Positions 46,501 to 57,427 of a stretch of 64,000 nt of DNA are shown in pieces (the first letter of the stretch is position 1; each line of letters opens with the position of its first letter). Source of the stretch: Owenia fusiformis (lineage: Eukaryota; Annelida; Polychaeta; Sabellida; Oweniidae); the NCBI GenBank assembly GCA_903813345.2, contig CAIIXF020000010.1:16875181-16939180 (forward strand). The letters are read 5' to 3'. Below the pieces are notes generated by a model that saw only the letters and a program-made list of their open reading frames with translations, had not been told where the DNA came from and did no database searches. The position numbers and the translations under genes are program-made.

Positions 46501-47366
46501 CTTTTGGATTCATCCCAGAAACTTAAATTCAGTAATCAATCATTTGTTTTAGCTCACAATTCAGTACACCCTCTACTGGTGGTCTAGAAGCCCTGTGCAG
46601 TCTTGGTCTCCTACAGAAAGACCCAACCCTAGCAACTGCTGTACTCAATGAGTTCTCAAAATGTGACGCCAAATCTGATGTCATTTGTTATCTTCAAAGT
46701 TCAATTCTACTACAACAGGTAATAATCAATGGGTTTCATGTGTAGAATTACTGACAAACTGGAGACAGGTGTAACTAAATATTAGCTTTGGTAATTGTGG
46801 TATCAGGATTTGGTGGGAAAGATTTATTACAAATTTTATTCTACAATTTATTTTAATGTTGATGAAAACTTTCGATTCATACATGCAATATCTATTTCCT
46901 TTATTAGCCATTCTATAATACTGTACACAGATAAATTCAAGAAGAATGTCCTAAAACTTACAATAGTTATTCCAAAATTAGTGTATTGCACTTTTGGGTG
47001 ATATTGGGTCACCCTGTATAGAATATTTGCTAGAATATACCCTATATATTAATTATTGTATAAATTATTAATTGATGTGTTCTTTTTTCTATTAGAATGA
47101 CTTCAATGGAGCAAAACGTACATTTGCAAAGAGTCTTCACACAGACCCTGGCAATGGTAGGCTGTGGTTACTCACTTCAGAACATATAGCGCAATACTGG
47201 CCTCGCCTTAGTGCAGCAGGGGCACATTGCGCTCGTATTGCACATACAAAAAACGCTGATGCTAGCCCTGGGATTGTCCGTGCTGCAGTTGTTAGTGACC
47301 TGGGCACAGGAGGTGCTTCAAAAGACAGACTGGCTGCAGCACAGAAGGCAGTTCATATGTATCCAG
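37535..47366 (+). CDS. TTC37: SKI complex subunit TTC37/SKI3, 20 exons, 3' part missing
   Basis: TPR-repeat scaffold of the cytoplasmic SKI complex, which feeds RNA to the exosome. Exons: 37535-37624, 37890-38511, 38632-38811, 39001-39102, 39447-39676, 40030-40136, 40412-40603, 41035-41161, 41578-41711, 42189-42406, 42943-43045, 43219-43392, 43650-44121, 44397-44538, 44922-45015, 45240-45314, 45509-45636, 45931-46054, 46553-46718, 47096-47366. All joins keep frame with GT-AG borders, giving ~1250 codons. The start is secure: TAG sits in frame immediately before ATG 37535, and the N-terminus [21 protein letters not shown] is the family signature. Other hallmarks: [36 protein letters not shown] and [10 protein letters not shown]. 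Vertebrate orthologues are ~1560 aa, so ~300 C-terminal residues are not found; after the donor at 47367 no matching exon is seen. Confidence 0.93.
41742..41865. repeat. short GTGGTGACAT-family relic in TTC37 intron 9
   Basis: Starts ATGTCACCAGCAG and ends GGCAGCTGGTGAAATTTTGC. It has several GTTGGTG repeats (GTTGGTGTTCAGTAGTTGGT), as in the copy at 47805-47950. Confidence 0.65.
46113..46450. mobile_element. GTGGTGACAT-family element in TTC37 intron 18
   Basis: Begins GTGGTGACAT and runs in the opposite orientation to copy 20605-21117. It contains GGCATCTGTAACAAATTCTTA, CTGTTTAGACTGACATCA and CAAATCTGACTTTAGATTTG, all mirrored in that copy. The far end is decayed. Confidence 0.7.
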
Positions 47367-49270
47367 GTGAGCTTGACTTGTGTTTGTTTTTGCTGAACCC
47401 CTGGATAGTCATATTGGTCGTTGCTATGGTAGCAGATATTGCTAGAAGTAACTGCATTGTAACATTTTCGTTTGTGGCAAATCATACTTTCCAGGGAATC
47501 AGTTATGCAGCTCTGAGTTCTATGGGTCCTTCCCAATGTCATTTAGTAATGGCACTGTTTTGGGATAAACTAATGATCGAATAACCAGTGTGATAAATAG
47601 ATGATCAAATGATGAGAAAAATGTGATAGTGATGATATGGTACAAACCTTGATGAAATACCAAACCTATATATATGCATCACACAGAAAAAACAATACTC
47701 GTGTCGCTCAAGCAGGGGATTAAATAAAATATGATTTATTTAGGCATAAAACCTATGAACATTTTGAATAGATGACTCTCTTTCAAGTCAAAATGATAAT
47801 GGTAATGTCACCATCACAAGTGGTGACATGTTGTTATAGTGTTCAAGTTTTTGTGGATGCTATTTGATGGTTGGTGTTCTGCGTTCATCAGTCAGTGGTT
47901 GGTGTTCAGCATTTGGCATCTGGAAAAATGGCAGATGGTGACATTTTGCATGTTAAAGGCAGAATCTGATCTATAGGGGTTGACAAAATTACAAGCAACA
48001 TGTATAATTGACCTACCAATCTATTCCTTACAATATCAAATACAATATCTCCCAAAAGATTCACAATATGTTATAAATTGGTGAAGTTATTAATGATTAA
48101 AAATGCAAAAATGAGTGAAAATGATTAAATTCTCCCAAATAATAAGAATGGTAACCAATCTTATATTGAAAAATATTACATTATTGTAAAAATCTTTAGT
48201 TTTCCTGGAATAAAGTATACACTTTTGTGATTTTTAGAAAATAGACATGACAAGGAATGACATGAGCCAAAAATATTCTAAAATTGAAACAATTTTTTGT
48301 TTAGCCTGCTCGCTATATCCGATTCTCTCTTTAATGTCTTGTTGAAGTTTATTTTTGCTGCCAAATTGGTCTCAGACAAGGGACAAAATGCAATGCAGAG
48401 TTTTAAAAAGCATGAACTCTTCTTATTTATGGAAATGTGGCCCAATTATTAATCATTCCTACTTAATAATATTCAAGCTAGTTCTTCCCATCACAGTTGT
48501 CAACAACATTGATATGATACAGGCCCATAGCCAATATCTAAAAACAGGCAATGTAAATAGATGAGGCAAAACATAAGCCAGTGAGCCTAGGATGTTATAG
48601 TACTACATAAGACAAGTGTACACATTTTCAGTCTAAAAACCATAGCCTATCCTAAAAACTGTATATAAATTATTTTTTTCTGAAATTTTGGTAAGGCAAC
48701 TGCCTTGCATCAAAATTGTTGAAATCTTAAAAGGTTATTGGAAATGTTCCAACAGTTTTTATAAATGTCTCAAAAATCCAGAAAATTGCAAATCTAAAAA
48801 GCGCAAGCGTCTTTTAGGAAATAGTCAGACGTGCAAACATTTTTTTTCAGGAGAAAAATCCTGTCCAAGAATTATACTTGGAATTTGTCCATCTTCATGT
48901 GAATTGTATCTGGTGACTATAAATAAGCCAATGATCTTCAAGAATATCTGTGACATATAAAATAAATAACATAAATCAATCAAATCACAGGGGTCCAAGA
49001 ATACATTTCTTTAAAATTCTTAATGTTAATAATCTCATACATATTTATTCTAGTGTTATCCAATAAATGCATGGCTTTTCGCTACACATTCTTTTATATT
49101 CTTTTTTACAAATATTACCTTTCAAAAAGTTTAGTTTTCCAAAATATTAGATATTACCAACATTTATAGCTTGTCCCATCTTATCATTCTTTGCCCAACC
49201 TTTACATTACATAAAGAGATAAAGCACAGTTGCATGCTAATGGGCAAAGCGAAAACTAAGTACTGTATAG
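47367..49270. other. after TTC37 exon 20: no further exon found
   Basis: The frame after exon 20 reads through the donor into unrelated sequence. A GTGGTGACAT-family relic lies at 47805-47950. A 90-codon frame at 48688-48960 has no family resemblance and is not called. No poly(A) signal linked to the gene could be identified. Confidence 0.5.
47805..47950. repeat. GTGGTGACAT-family relic downstream of TTC37 exon 20
   Basis: It opens with the terminal hairpin (ATGTCACCATCAC, then GTGGTGACAT), contains GGTTGGTGTTC units, and ends GGCAGATGGTGACATTTTGC. Confidence 0.7.
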
Positions 49271-49275
49271 TCATC

Positions 49276-49452
49276 AGGCCCGTAGCCAGGATTTGCCAAG
49301 GGGGGGGTTCACTTTTTGAAAAATTCCAGGGGGGTTCACTTGTGACAATTTTGGTCTAAAAATGGCCAAAATCACTTAAAAAGTGCTCAGAATGGTGAAA
49401 AACTGTATGATTTTGAAAGATTTTGGATTTGGCCGGGGGGGGGGGGGGGAAG
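49276..49452. repeat. dispersed G-run-bearing repeat
   Basis: GGCCCGTAGCCAGGATTTGC is followed by GGGGGGG tracts, a GGGGGGTTCACTT repeat, and a long G run at 49435-49449. The opening GTAGCCAG motif is shared with the repeats at 13985 and 58935. Confidence 0.55.
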
Positions 49453-49817
49453 GAGGAAGATTGACTGCTAGTTACAACCTGATACCATTACTTATTTCAG
49501 TTATGATAACCAGTAATAAATCATGTAATAAATATATTCTTTCAACCTGTGTTGCAATTTCAGAAATGAATGAACTGTTTACAATCTACAGCTAGAGCTA
49601 TTTTTGGAATTAACTAAGGAGGCTGGTAGAGTGCATGTAATCTACTCTTCTTCTCGGAAGCTCCTTCGATGAAATAGGCTAAAAATAAATCCTTGCTCAG
49701 AAGTCCTAGTCCTACATGTATGCTACGTTTAGTATTACTTACTAGTTCTTTGCTGAGCACAGTAGCAGCCTATACTAAGCTTAGTACTACTTTTTGCATA
49801 GGTCTTTGATATTTTAT

Positions 49818-52196
49818 TTACATCATGTCTTTCATAAGACTTGCCTGTTCATGTTGACCAAGAGCTGTATAGCAGGTAGCCATTCTCTCTAATATGGTTT
49901 TGGTTCTCCAATGTGTTTCTCCAACTACCTCTATACACAGAGGTTTAGCTTTGATCAGGTAATCCAACGCTTTCTCATACTCCTTAAAGTGAATCAAAGC
50001 AGGAGTGTAGTAGAAATATATCCACAGAGTATCAGTGCTTTTGTCAACCCAAGGCTTACATTCAGGGTCAGTTTGGAGTCGCAGACATTCCTGGCTACAG
50101 CTTATCAGCTTTTCATATTCTTCCATATTACACAGGATATCTAATTTGATGATCATTGGTGCAAGAAGTCGCTCCTTTGGGTACTCAGCTATAGCAGCAT
50201 CAATGTTCTCGAGAGCAGGTGGGTACTCTTTGAGGTCCAAATGACACCGTGCTATCATATATGTGTAGCGTGCTTTCAGGGCTTGTGATAGATCCTTGTT
50301 GTTCTGAAGTTCATTCTTTAGAACCTGTAATCGTGATACATTGTCTCCCTTTGTGTAAAAACAGACAGCAATATCTATTACAACATTCTTTCGAGTGATT
50401 GGTTTTATTTTGTGATGCCATGTATTTTGTGCGGATGCCAACACCACATCTGGGTCATCGATGATATCATCTTTTGCCACGTAAGCAGTCAGGATCTTGA
50501 CACGCAGGAGGCAGTATTTGCAATCACAATACAGTGGACATGATTTCATCAATAGCGGAGAACCATCCAGACTCTTTTGGATTGGTTCCTCTAATCGTGC
50601 AGATACAGAAACGGATGAACTCATGTACCTCAGAAAGTAATTTTCCAGGAGATTTGTAAATGGGATAGGGAGAGCTTCCCTCGACACTGATTCAGATTTT
50701 GACATGCGATCTTGTGCTGAAGGGAGATCTTTAGGGAATAAGTCATGGCTGGCTATGACGAGCTCATGTTGTTGATTCTTCATGCAGTATGTGTACAGAC
50801 GAAGTCCAATGACAATGTTCACCATGAACAACAGATCAGAGCAGGAATCAGAACTCATATGTGCCTGTAACTCATCGATTATATCCCAGGGAGATGTTTT
50901 TTGAATACCGTATATGTCTTTAAGATTGTTCACCAAGATAGATGGAAATCTATAGTAATCTTTCTTGGCATTTCTACTTAGTACACTCAGGTTGTCTATT
51001 GTGAACTCATACTTTTTACAGTCCTCTTTCAAACGTTCTAAACAGGCTTCATACATATGTTCAGCATTTTCACTCCCTCGGACAGTCAGTAATAGATCTC
51101 GGAATGTATTGAACAGTTCCTCGTCTCCCATAATTCTGGTTGCCGTGGAGATGATGGTTGCTAAGTGATAGCCATGTTTCTTATCTGCTTCAGTTGTACT
51201 AAGCTCTGCCATATATTTTGGAGTACCGATGAGTTTCAGTGGTTCTTTCCTTATGGTTCCTTTGTGACCTGGGGGTATTTTACAGGCCCATGGCATGTTG
51301 CCATCTAGTTTAAAGCCACTAGGTGTAACATCATCATAGAAGTTATTTGAAACGTGTGGGTTGTAAAAGTCATTCAGGGAATTGATTCCCACAGCTGGTA
51401 GAGGAGTCTCTCCAAGGTTAAGTACTTGCATTTGGAAATAAAAATGCAAGTTGAGGAAATACTCATCATACCTGTCATCGGCCGTCAAAAACAGGTACTC
51501 CAAATCGGAGTATGGAGTAGATTCACCTCGGGCTAGTGACCCTAGACCCACCATGGTGAATCTACAGGGAGGAGGTCCACATACTGAGATACATCGTTCC
51601 ATTATCCCAGAGCTGAATTTCTTCACAAAATTTGTATTGTCTTGACAAATAGATTTAGTTGCATCATTTAACTCATTTTTATATTTTGGATTTTTCCCTG
51701 TGTTAGGTTTGGGGCACCTATCCCACACTTCAACGACCTTGTTCATGCCACCTTTAAGTTTTTTCCGGAAATCTGTAATTTCCTTTTTATCGTTGTTTAA
51801 TTTTGGTTCTGTTTCATGTCCTTCATCTCTTTTGAGTTTTTTATAGGGTGGCGCTGTTGATCCATTCACAATGTTACTCAAATAGAGATTGTTTATCTCA
51901 TCACATGCTGCTTTGATTTTTTTAGTGTACATGTCATATTTGGACAAGTTGTTAGGAACAGCATTAAGACAGGCCTTTGCACCATTATATAGTGCCACAG
52001 CATGAACATAGACCTCTCTGTCATTTGTCTCCTTCTTACAACGTTCTTTGTAAATATTCCCCAGTTCAATTATTTTCATTGCCTCCTTCTCATGATCTCG
52101 GAATACTTCTGCTGTGAGAGCACATAGTTCCTTGGCAACCCTTTCTTCATGTTCATCAAGGTTACTGGTATATGTACTAGAGGACGCTTGAGCCAT
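49818..52196 (-). CDS. GlnD-like (DUF294) nucleotidyltransferase with C-terminal TPRs, 792 aa
   Basis: A single uninterrupted frame; the ATG has an A at -3 and a G at +4 (AACATGG). Residues 214-240 hold the pol-beta nucleotidyltransferase signature GLGSLARGESTPYSDLEYLF. Gly-Ser at 219-220 and the metal-binding D231-L-E233 are both present. DGNMPWACKIP and LIGTP follow, as in the GlnD/DUF294 family. A helical region with YYRFPSILVNNLKDIYG and IVIGLRLYTYC is like the DUF294 C-terminal part. The last ~150 residues (about 640-792) are TPR-like (ARYTYMIARCHLDLKEYPPA, ERMATCYTALGQHEQASLM). The N-terminal ~130 residues are helical and lysine-rich. In bacteria such enzymes uridylylate PII or act in signalling; the animal role is unknown. 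It converges with TTC37. Lack of introns may mean retroposition or transfer. Confidence 0.85.
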   Translation of the reverse strand: MAQASSSTYTSNLDEHEERVAKELCALTAEVFRDHEKEAMKIIELGNIYKERCKKETNDREVYVHAVALYNGAKACLNAVPNNLSKYDMYTKKIKAACDEINNLYLSNIVNGSTAPPYKKLKRDEGHETEPKLNNDKKEITDFRKKLKGGMNKVVEVWDRCPKPNTGKNPKYKNELNDATKSICQDNTNFVKKFSSGIMERCISVCGPPPCRFTMVGLGSLARGESTPYSDLEYLFLTADDRYDEYFLNLHFYFQMQVLNLGETPLPAVGINSLNDFYNPHVSNNFYDDVTPSGFKLDGNMPWACKIPPGHKGTIRKEPLKLIGTPKYMAELSTTEADKKHGYHLATIISTATRIMGDEELFNTFRDLLLTVRGSENAEHMYEACLERLKEDCKKYEFTIDNLSVLSRNAKKDYYRFPSILVNNLKDIYGIQKTSPWDIIDELQAHMSSDSCSDLLFMVNIVIGLRLYTYCMKNQQHELVIASHDLFPKDLPSAQDRMSKSESVSREALPIPFTNLLENYFLRYMSSSVSVSARLEEPIQKSLDGSPLLMKSCPLYCDCKYCLLRVKILTAYVAKDDIIDDPDVVLASAQNTWHHKIKPITRKNVVIDIAVCFYTKGDNVSRLQVLKNELQNNKDLSQALKARYTYMIARCHLDLKEYPPALENIDAAIAEYPKERLLAPMIIKLDILCNMEEYEKLISCSQECLRLQTDPECKPWVDKSTDTLWIYFYYTPALIHFKEYEKALDYLIKAKPLCIEVVGETHWRTKTILERMATCYTALGQHEQASLMKDMM

Positions 52197-52522
52197 GTTA
52201 TCAGGTGACCTACAGATGTATATTAAAGATGAACATTATAGGATATCATTATAGGATATCATATTTATCTTATGGTTGCTAGTTTTGTATTGGCTTGAAA
52301 TAACCTGACCTAAAAGTTGTTAATCTTTTCTAATTTTTTAATTTTTTTTGCGAACTTATTTTTACAAAATGATTGCATGAAAAAATTTAACTCAAATTTT
52401 ACTGGTCACATAATCTTGGAACTATATTATTGCAGATCAAACATACAAGTGGTTATTTGCTCCAAATCCAAAACTGATAAAAATATTGTATCCGAAGGAT
52501 ACTACTTTTAAGACGTCATATG

Positions 52523-53500
52523 TAGCGCAGTCAGATGTCCCTTTGGTAGTTCGACTTTTTCAGGAAAGCAACAAACTTGGCACAGTTGTAGAAACATATG
52601 ATCTGAATGAAAAATGATTTCGGGGCAAGTGATTCGGGGTGGTCTTCATGGATTGTAAGCCTCTGACCCCCACCCCTATCAGGCGGGGAGGGGGTACATT
52701 ATAATAAAATAAATAAAAATAGTTGTAAAGTATATTTCTTTAAATGACTTCATTTGGTGATTGCTTTGAGCCTTGAAATTGAGAAAAACCTATTTTAGAA
52801 GTGGTGTTTAGGAAGGAAAATACATTTTAACCCAATTATCTAGCGTGAATTCACCTTTCAAAGGGTCAAATATGGGACATCAAGTACTGTATTTCAAGAA
52901 TGTGATGTCTGATCATCCTGAAAAAATTCATACTAATAGAGATATAGGTGTTAATCACTCATATGATATATGGCTTGTGTAGCTCATGTAATTTTTGAGA
53001 AATAAATTATCGAAATATGGATATTTAAGCCCTTGCGGCCTAGGGGTGACCTTATTTTACCTTAATAATTTTTAAGATACGCAATGTTTGGGCCTCATAT
53101 GAATTCTAAATGTTGCATTAAGTATTGTTTTGTCATATTATTCCTAATTAAATGTGAAAACATTATTGGAAATTAAAAAAAAATCAAATTTTCATTTTCG
53201 GTTCTAAAGGGCCAGGGGTAACCATATTTTACCCTAATAATTTCCTAGATATGTAATATATGCATCTCAAATTAGCTCAAGATGTTGCATATAGTTCTGT
53301 TTAATCATAATACCTCCAATAAGATGTAGAAAATGATCGGATATATCTAAAAAATCAAAATTTTCACTTAAGCTCTTGATGGCCCTGGGGTAACCTTATT
53401 TTACCTTAATAATTTTCTAAATATGAGACATAGTCACCTCAAATGAGCTTAAGATGGTATATTTAGTCCTGTTTTATCATATCATTCCCAAGGAGTGAAA
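52523..53500 (+). repeat. left long TIR with ~173-bp internal direct repeats
   Basis: GGGGT(G/A)ACC(T/A)TATTTTACC recurs at about 53044, 53217 and 53391 (spacing ~173) with a fourth, weaker unit near 53790. Each is followed by an AT-rich body ending in a AAAATGATTGGAA-like phrase. Confidence 0.8.
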
Positions 53501-54369
53501 AAATGATTGGAAGTTATAAGAAAATGACATTTTCATATTACACCCCCAATCCGCAACATCTTCTTGCAGCGCTGTTAACAGTACTGAACAGTGCAGTCAG
53601 AGTACTGCACTATATAGCAATGTACAATGTTATTCTAATACCATCTGTTTTGGACAGCATAGTACAGTACTGTTTTTACAGCTCAGTACTGTTTTAGAAA
53701 ACAGCTGTGTTCAGTACTGTTTTTACAGCACTGTTTATGAAACCATGCTGTTTGATGCAGTTTGAGATTGGTAGTGTAGTTCATGATAGGTCAGGAATGA
53801 CCTAATTTTACCTTAAAAATTTAAACAAAGATATATCATATTGTCTACTCAAATGAGCTCAAAATAGTGAATATAGTCTAGTTTTGTCATATTATTGCTA
53901 CTGAGATATACAATAATGATTAACAATTATTAAAAAAATGAACCTCAACAGCCATTTATTCCTTTTTAGTACCAATGGCAATACTATCTAGTTTTATAGA
54001 ACATTTTCTAAGATATGCAAATGTTTGATAAGTCCAGAGCAAATCAGATCTGCTTTCAAACATTTGCATCTGTTCTCTTGACACAGGTATCTACCCCATG
54101 ACCTACATTTTATGTTGTGGCCTCAGTATCAGCAGTGGGAGTAGTCCTGCCACATTCGTGTGGTGATAGAAACTGTGGGTAAGAATGCATCAGAATGAAT
54201 AAGGACTCTAGTCTTCTAATTTTAGGGTATCAAAAAAGAATTAAAGCTTAAGAACACTTGCATAACCTCTGGGTACACCTTCTATTCCTGCAAATCAGTT
54301 GACTAAGAGTAGTAGCAGAATGCATCTAGTGATTGTATGAAAAATGGTAAGGGCTAAACTTCGTTCATG

Positions 54370-54830
54370 GCCTAGTTGCCTTGAAATATCTAAGGCAGGT
54401 CGTACATACTGGAGGAATTTCCCCTCACCATAGGCCATATGCAATCCAAATTGACATTTTCAGCACAAGTTACTGCCAGTTTAAACCACATCAAAATCAA
54501 CTGTATTGACTATGATTCTTATTAGGTCATGACAGAAGCAGTCTTTGACATGCTTCTTCATATGAGCGAATGGTGATGGCAGATACTTCACTATCGGGCT
54601 AAGATATTGCATTACCTCATTGTGAGGTCACTATCTTCTTGCCATCTTCCTCCAGGGTTTCAGTTTTGATGCCTGGAAGGAAAACAGCTCCCTCTTGTTC
54701 CAACCATCTTAGGAAATCTTGCCAATTCCACAGAAGAAAATTAGTAGGATATACTTTCCTCACTGTTCCAGTTTTGTGCTGTTTGTATCTATGCTCATTA
54801 ACATCAAAGTTGAATGACTAAGCTACATAG
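54370..54830 (-). pseudogene. decayed nuclease-like gene fragment, left arm of the 4.9-kb element
   Basis: On the minus strand the frames give YPTNFLLWNWQDFLRWLEQE, KKIVTS, KKHVKDCFCHDLIRIIVNTV followed by DFDVV, and MAYGEGKF. These match, in order, the NW..FL, D(T/S)DVV and W(V/I)A(Y/F)G.GK blocks of the same family as the gene in the 8241-13276 element. Stops and frameshifts are frequent. Confidence 0.6.
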
Positions 54831-54992
54831 TAGATGCCAAAATAATAGACAGGGCATGTATAGTTAAACATGCTAACAGTGAAATATAAAGAAGATTTGG
54901 TGATTATGCAAATATGATATTACCCACGTAAAAGTCTGCAAATAGTTCATTGCCTTGATGTCAGCTGGGATGTGTACAAGGACACTAGCTTA

Positions 54993-55347
54993 AAGGGGCA
55001 ACAAGGTCTGTAGAAGATTCAATTTTGTTACTTTTTCTGAGCTATCAGGGCAATATTTGGCTTTGACATACCTATTTTCTTAAAATGTATGGATAAACTA
55101 TCAATTTCAGCATTAAGAAGTGTAAATTCAGTTCAAAGCTTCTATAAAGGGAGTCCCACTTATAGGTTTTTAAGATCCAAAACATTTCAAGAGGAATCAG
55201 CTGAAATAATGTTCATCCAGGGGGTTTCTTTGGAAAGAAATAAACATATATGTTAGTCTTGATGAAATATCAAAACTTGAATATATTTTGACACTGGTCC
55301 ATGATCGTTGAATGGCCCCTTTGCACTAATTGTTGCACCTTTAAAAC
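54993..55347. mobile_element. second copy of the TTAA piggyBac-type MITE
   Basis: It runs from TTAAAGGGGCAACAAGG to TTGTTGCACCTTTAA. It aligns end to end with 9711-10067 (GAGCTATCAGG, CAAAGCTTCTATAAAGGGAG, ATTTTGACACTGGTC), with small indels. Confidence 0.85.
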
Positions 55348-55364
55348 AGCACTAGAGAGACTTG

Positions 55365-55800
55365 TGGAACTGGAACAAGGATGGTCTAAGGAGGAAACTG
55401 AAACCCTTGAAATGTATGGAAAGAAGATAGTGACCACATAAATTAAGGAGGCAATGCAATGTTTTAGCCCAACATTGAGGTTCTGCCATCACCCTTGCTC
55501 TTATAAGAAGAAGCAGATTCAAGGATATTTCTCAATATTTTTAGTTAGACTGCTTCAATCATGGCCTTCAAGAGAAAGAATTATACTTCTTACATTTAAT
55601 TCTGATGTGGTTATCCTGGCATATATGTGATGTTAAAAACTGAAAAAGTCAATTTGGATAGCATATGGTAAGGGAGAAAACATATCAATATCTACCTGCC
55701 CATGACCAAAGTTTAATCCTCCCCATTTCTCATACAATCATTGGATGTGATGTTACATCTGTATTTTACTGCTATGGAAAAATGGAATAAATGGATTGAG
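55365..55800 (+). pseudogene. decayed nuclease-like gene fragment, right arm of the 4.9-kb element
   Basis: Plus-strand blocks are GKKIVTT, SRERIILLTFNSDVVILAYM, IWIAYGKGEN, YQYLPAHD (shifted frame) and ISHTIIGCDVTSVFY with YGKME. They correspond to the DTDVVVLA, LWVAFG.GK, RY(I/L)PAHE and TGCD blocks of the PIN/XPG-like family. It is an inverted duplicate of the left-arm fragment and is interrupted by stops. Confidence 0.65.
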
Positions 55801-56349
55801 ATTTAAATGTGTCACTGAATTTTCTAATTGTTGTTAATCATTATCTCAGTAGGAATAAAGTGAAAAACAGACTATTTTCCCCATTTTGAGATCATTTTAT
55901 CTTGAAAATTATTGTGATAACATTTGGCATTCTTGTGCCCAATCATTGACTGTCATTATTCACTGACAGAATCCTTGACAGAAGCAGCTCACCTATTAAC
56001 CCCCCCATCAGGCTAAGGTGACTGGACTTACTACCCTTTGCATTCATTCGACTTTCCTTCTCAAAAGAGAGCTTCGTCTTCACTCTATCAGTTTTCAATG
56101 AATCTCTGAACTCACTGCGCTAATCAGAGTTTGTTGTCGAAATAAGGAGGGCTTTCTATATGGTCATTTTCTCTGACGAAATCGCATCATTAATGTGCAC
56201 GCATTTACCACTTGTTCCTTCAAGCTCGCTGATTGGTTGAGAATAGGTCAGCATGGTTTATTGCAGCTTGGGTCATAAATGCTTTAAGACCCAAGCTGCC
56301 AATGGCATCGGTCATGGGGACGGGGCTGCTAAACTCACTCCATCCTTTG

Positions 56350-57424
56350 CTTCTATATTATGGTAATATATGATAAAATCACCCCTGACCTGTCAAAAGC
56401 TAAAAATGTTATTTTTCAAATTTCCATTATTTTTTACATCTCCTAAGGAATAATGTGACAAAACAAGAGTATATGACACAATTCTAAACTCATTTGATAT
56501 GCATACGTCTCATAATTAAGAAAAGTTCAAGGTTAAATAAGCCCCCCCCCCCAGGCCATCATAAGCTAAAATGAAAATTTCAAATTTTAAGAAATGTCCA
56601 ATCATTTTCTACATCTTATTGGAGGTATTATGATTAAACAGAACTATATGCATCATCTTGAGCTAATTTGGGATACATATATTACAAACCTTGAAAGTTA
56701 TTAAGGTAAAATATGGTTACCCCTGGCGCTTCAGAAGGGATAATGAAATTTTTTTTTTTTTGAAAAGTTCCAATCATTTTTCAATCCAATTAGGAATAAT
56801 ATGACAAAACAAGACTCAATGCACCATTTTGAGCTCATATGAGACCCATACATTGCATATCTTAAAAATTATTAAGGTAGAATAAGGTTACCCCTAGGCC
56901 GCAAGGGCTTAGAAATTCAAATTTCGATAATTTTTATTTCAAAAAATACATGAGCTACCCAAGCCATATTCTATATTTGTGATAAACACTTATACCCCTA
57001 TTAGTGTGAATTTTTCCAAGATGATCAGACATCACATTCTTGAAATACAGTACTTGATGTCCCATATTTGACCCTTTAAAAGATGAATTCACGCTAGATA
57101 ATTGGGTCAAAATGCATTTTCCACACTTAACACCACATCTACAATCAGTTTGTCTCAATTTCAAGGCTCAGAGCAATCACCAAATGAAGTCATTTAAAAA
57201 AATTTACTTCACAACCATTTTTATTTATTTTTTATAATGTACCCCCTCCCCGCCTGATAGGGGTTGGGGTCAGAGACTAAAAAATCCATGAAGACCACTC
57301 CGGATCACTTGCCCCGAAATCATTTTCCACTCAGATCAAGTGTTTCTACAACTGTGCCAAGTTTGTTGCTTTCCTGAAAAAGTCGAACTATAAAGGGCTC
57401 ATTTCTGGACATCTGACTGCGCTA
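56350..57424 (-). repeat. right long TIR of the 4.9-kb element
   Basis: Reverse complement of the left TIR, including the GGTAACCCC/GGTAAAATA units near 56380, 56545, 56715 and 56885 (spacing ~165-175). A C10 run is present at 56543-56552. Confidence 0.8.
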
Positions 57425-57427
57425 ATG

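Larger units (their letters stand above)
52523..57424. mobile_element. 4.9-kb near-palindromic DNA transposon with ATG target duplication
   Basis: Both ends read TAGCGCAGTCAGATGTCC inward. Flanking ATG is present at 52520-52522 and 57425-57427, a 3-bp target duplication. Inverted similarity covers ~1 kb at each end (to about 53500 and 56350) and reappears deeper, where decayed gene fragments read outward from the centre on opposite strands. The whole element therefore approximates two ~2.1-kb arms around a centre holding a piggyBac-type MITE (54993-55347). The start TAG...CTA, the 3-bp duplication and the gene family match the element at 8241-13276. Confidence 0.83.

Noticed and set aside
48688..48960. 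90-codon lysine/cysteine-containing plus-strand frame after TTC37 exon 20
   Set aside because: Considered as a TTC37 continuation, but it lacks TPR character and no acceptor gives the required phase with resemblance to SKI3.
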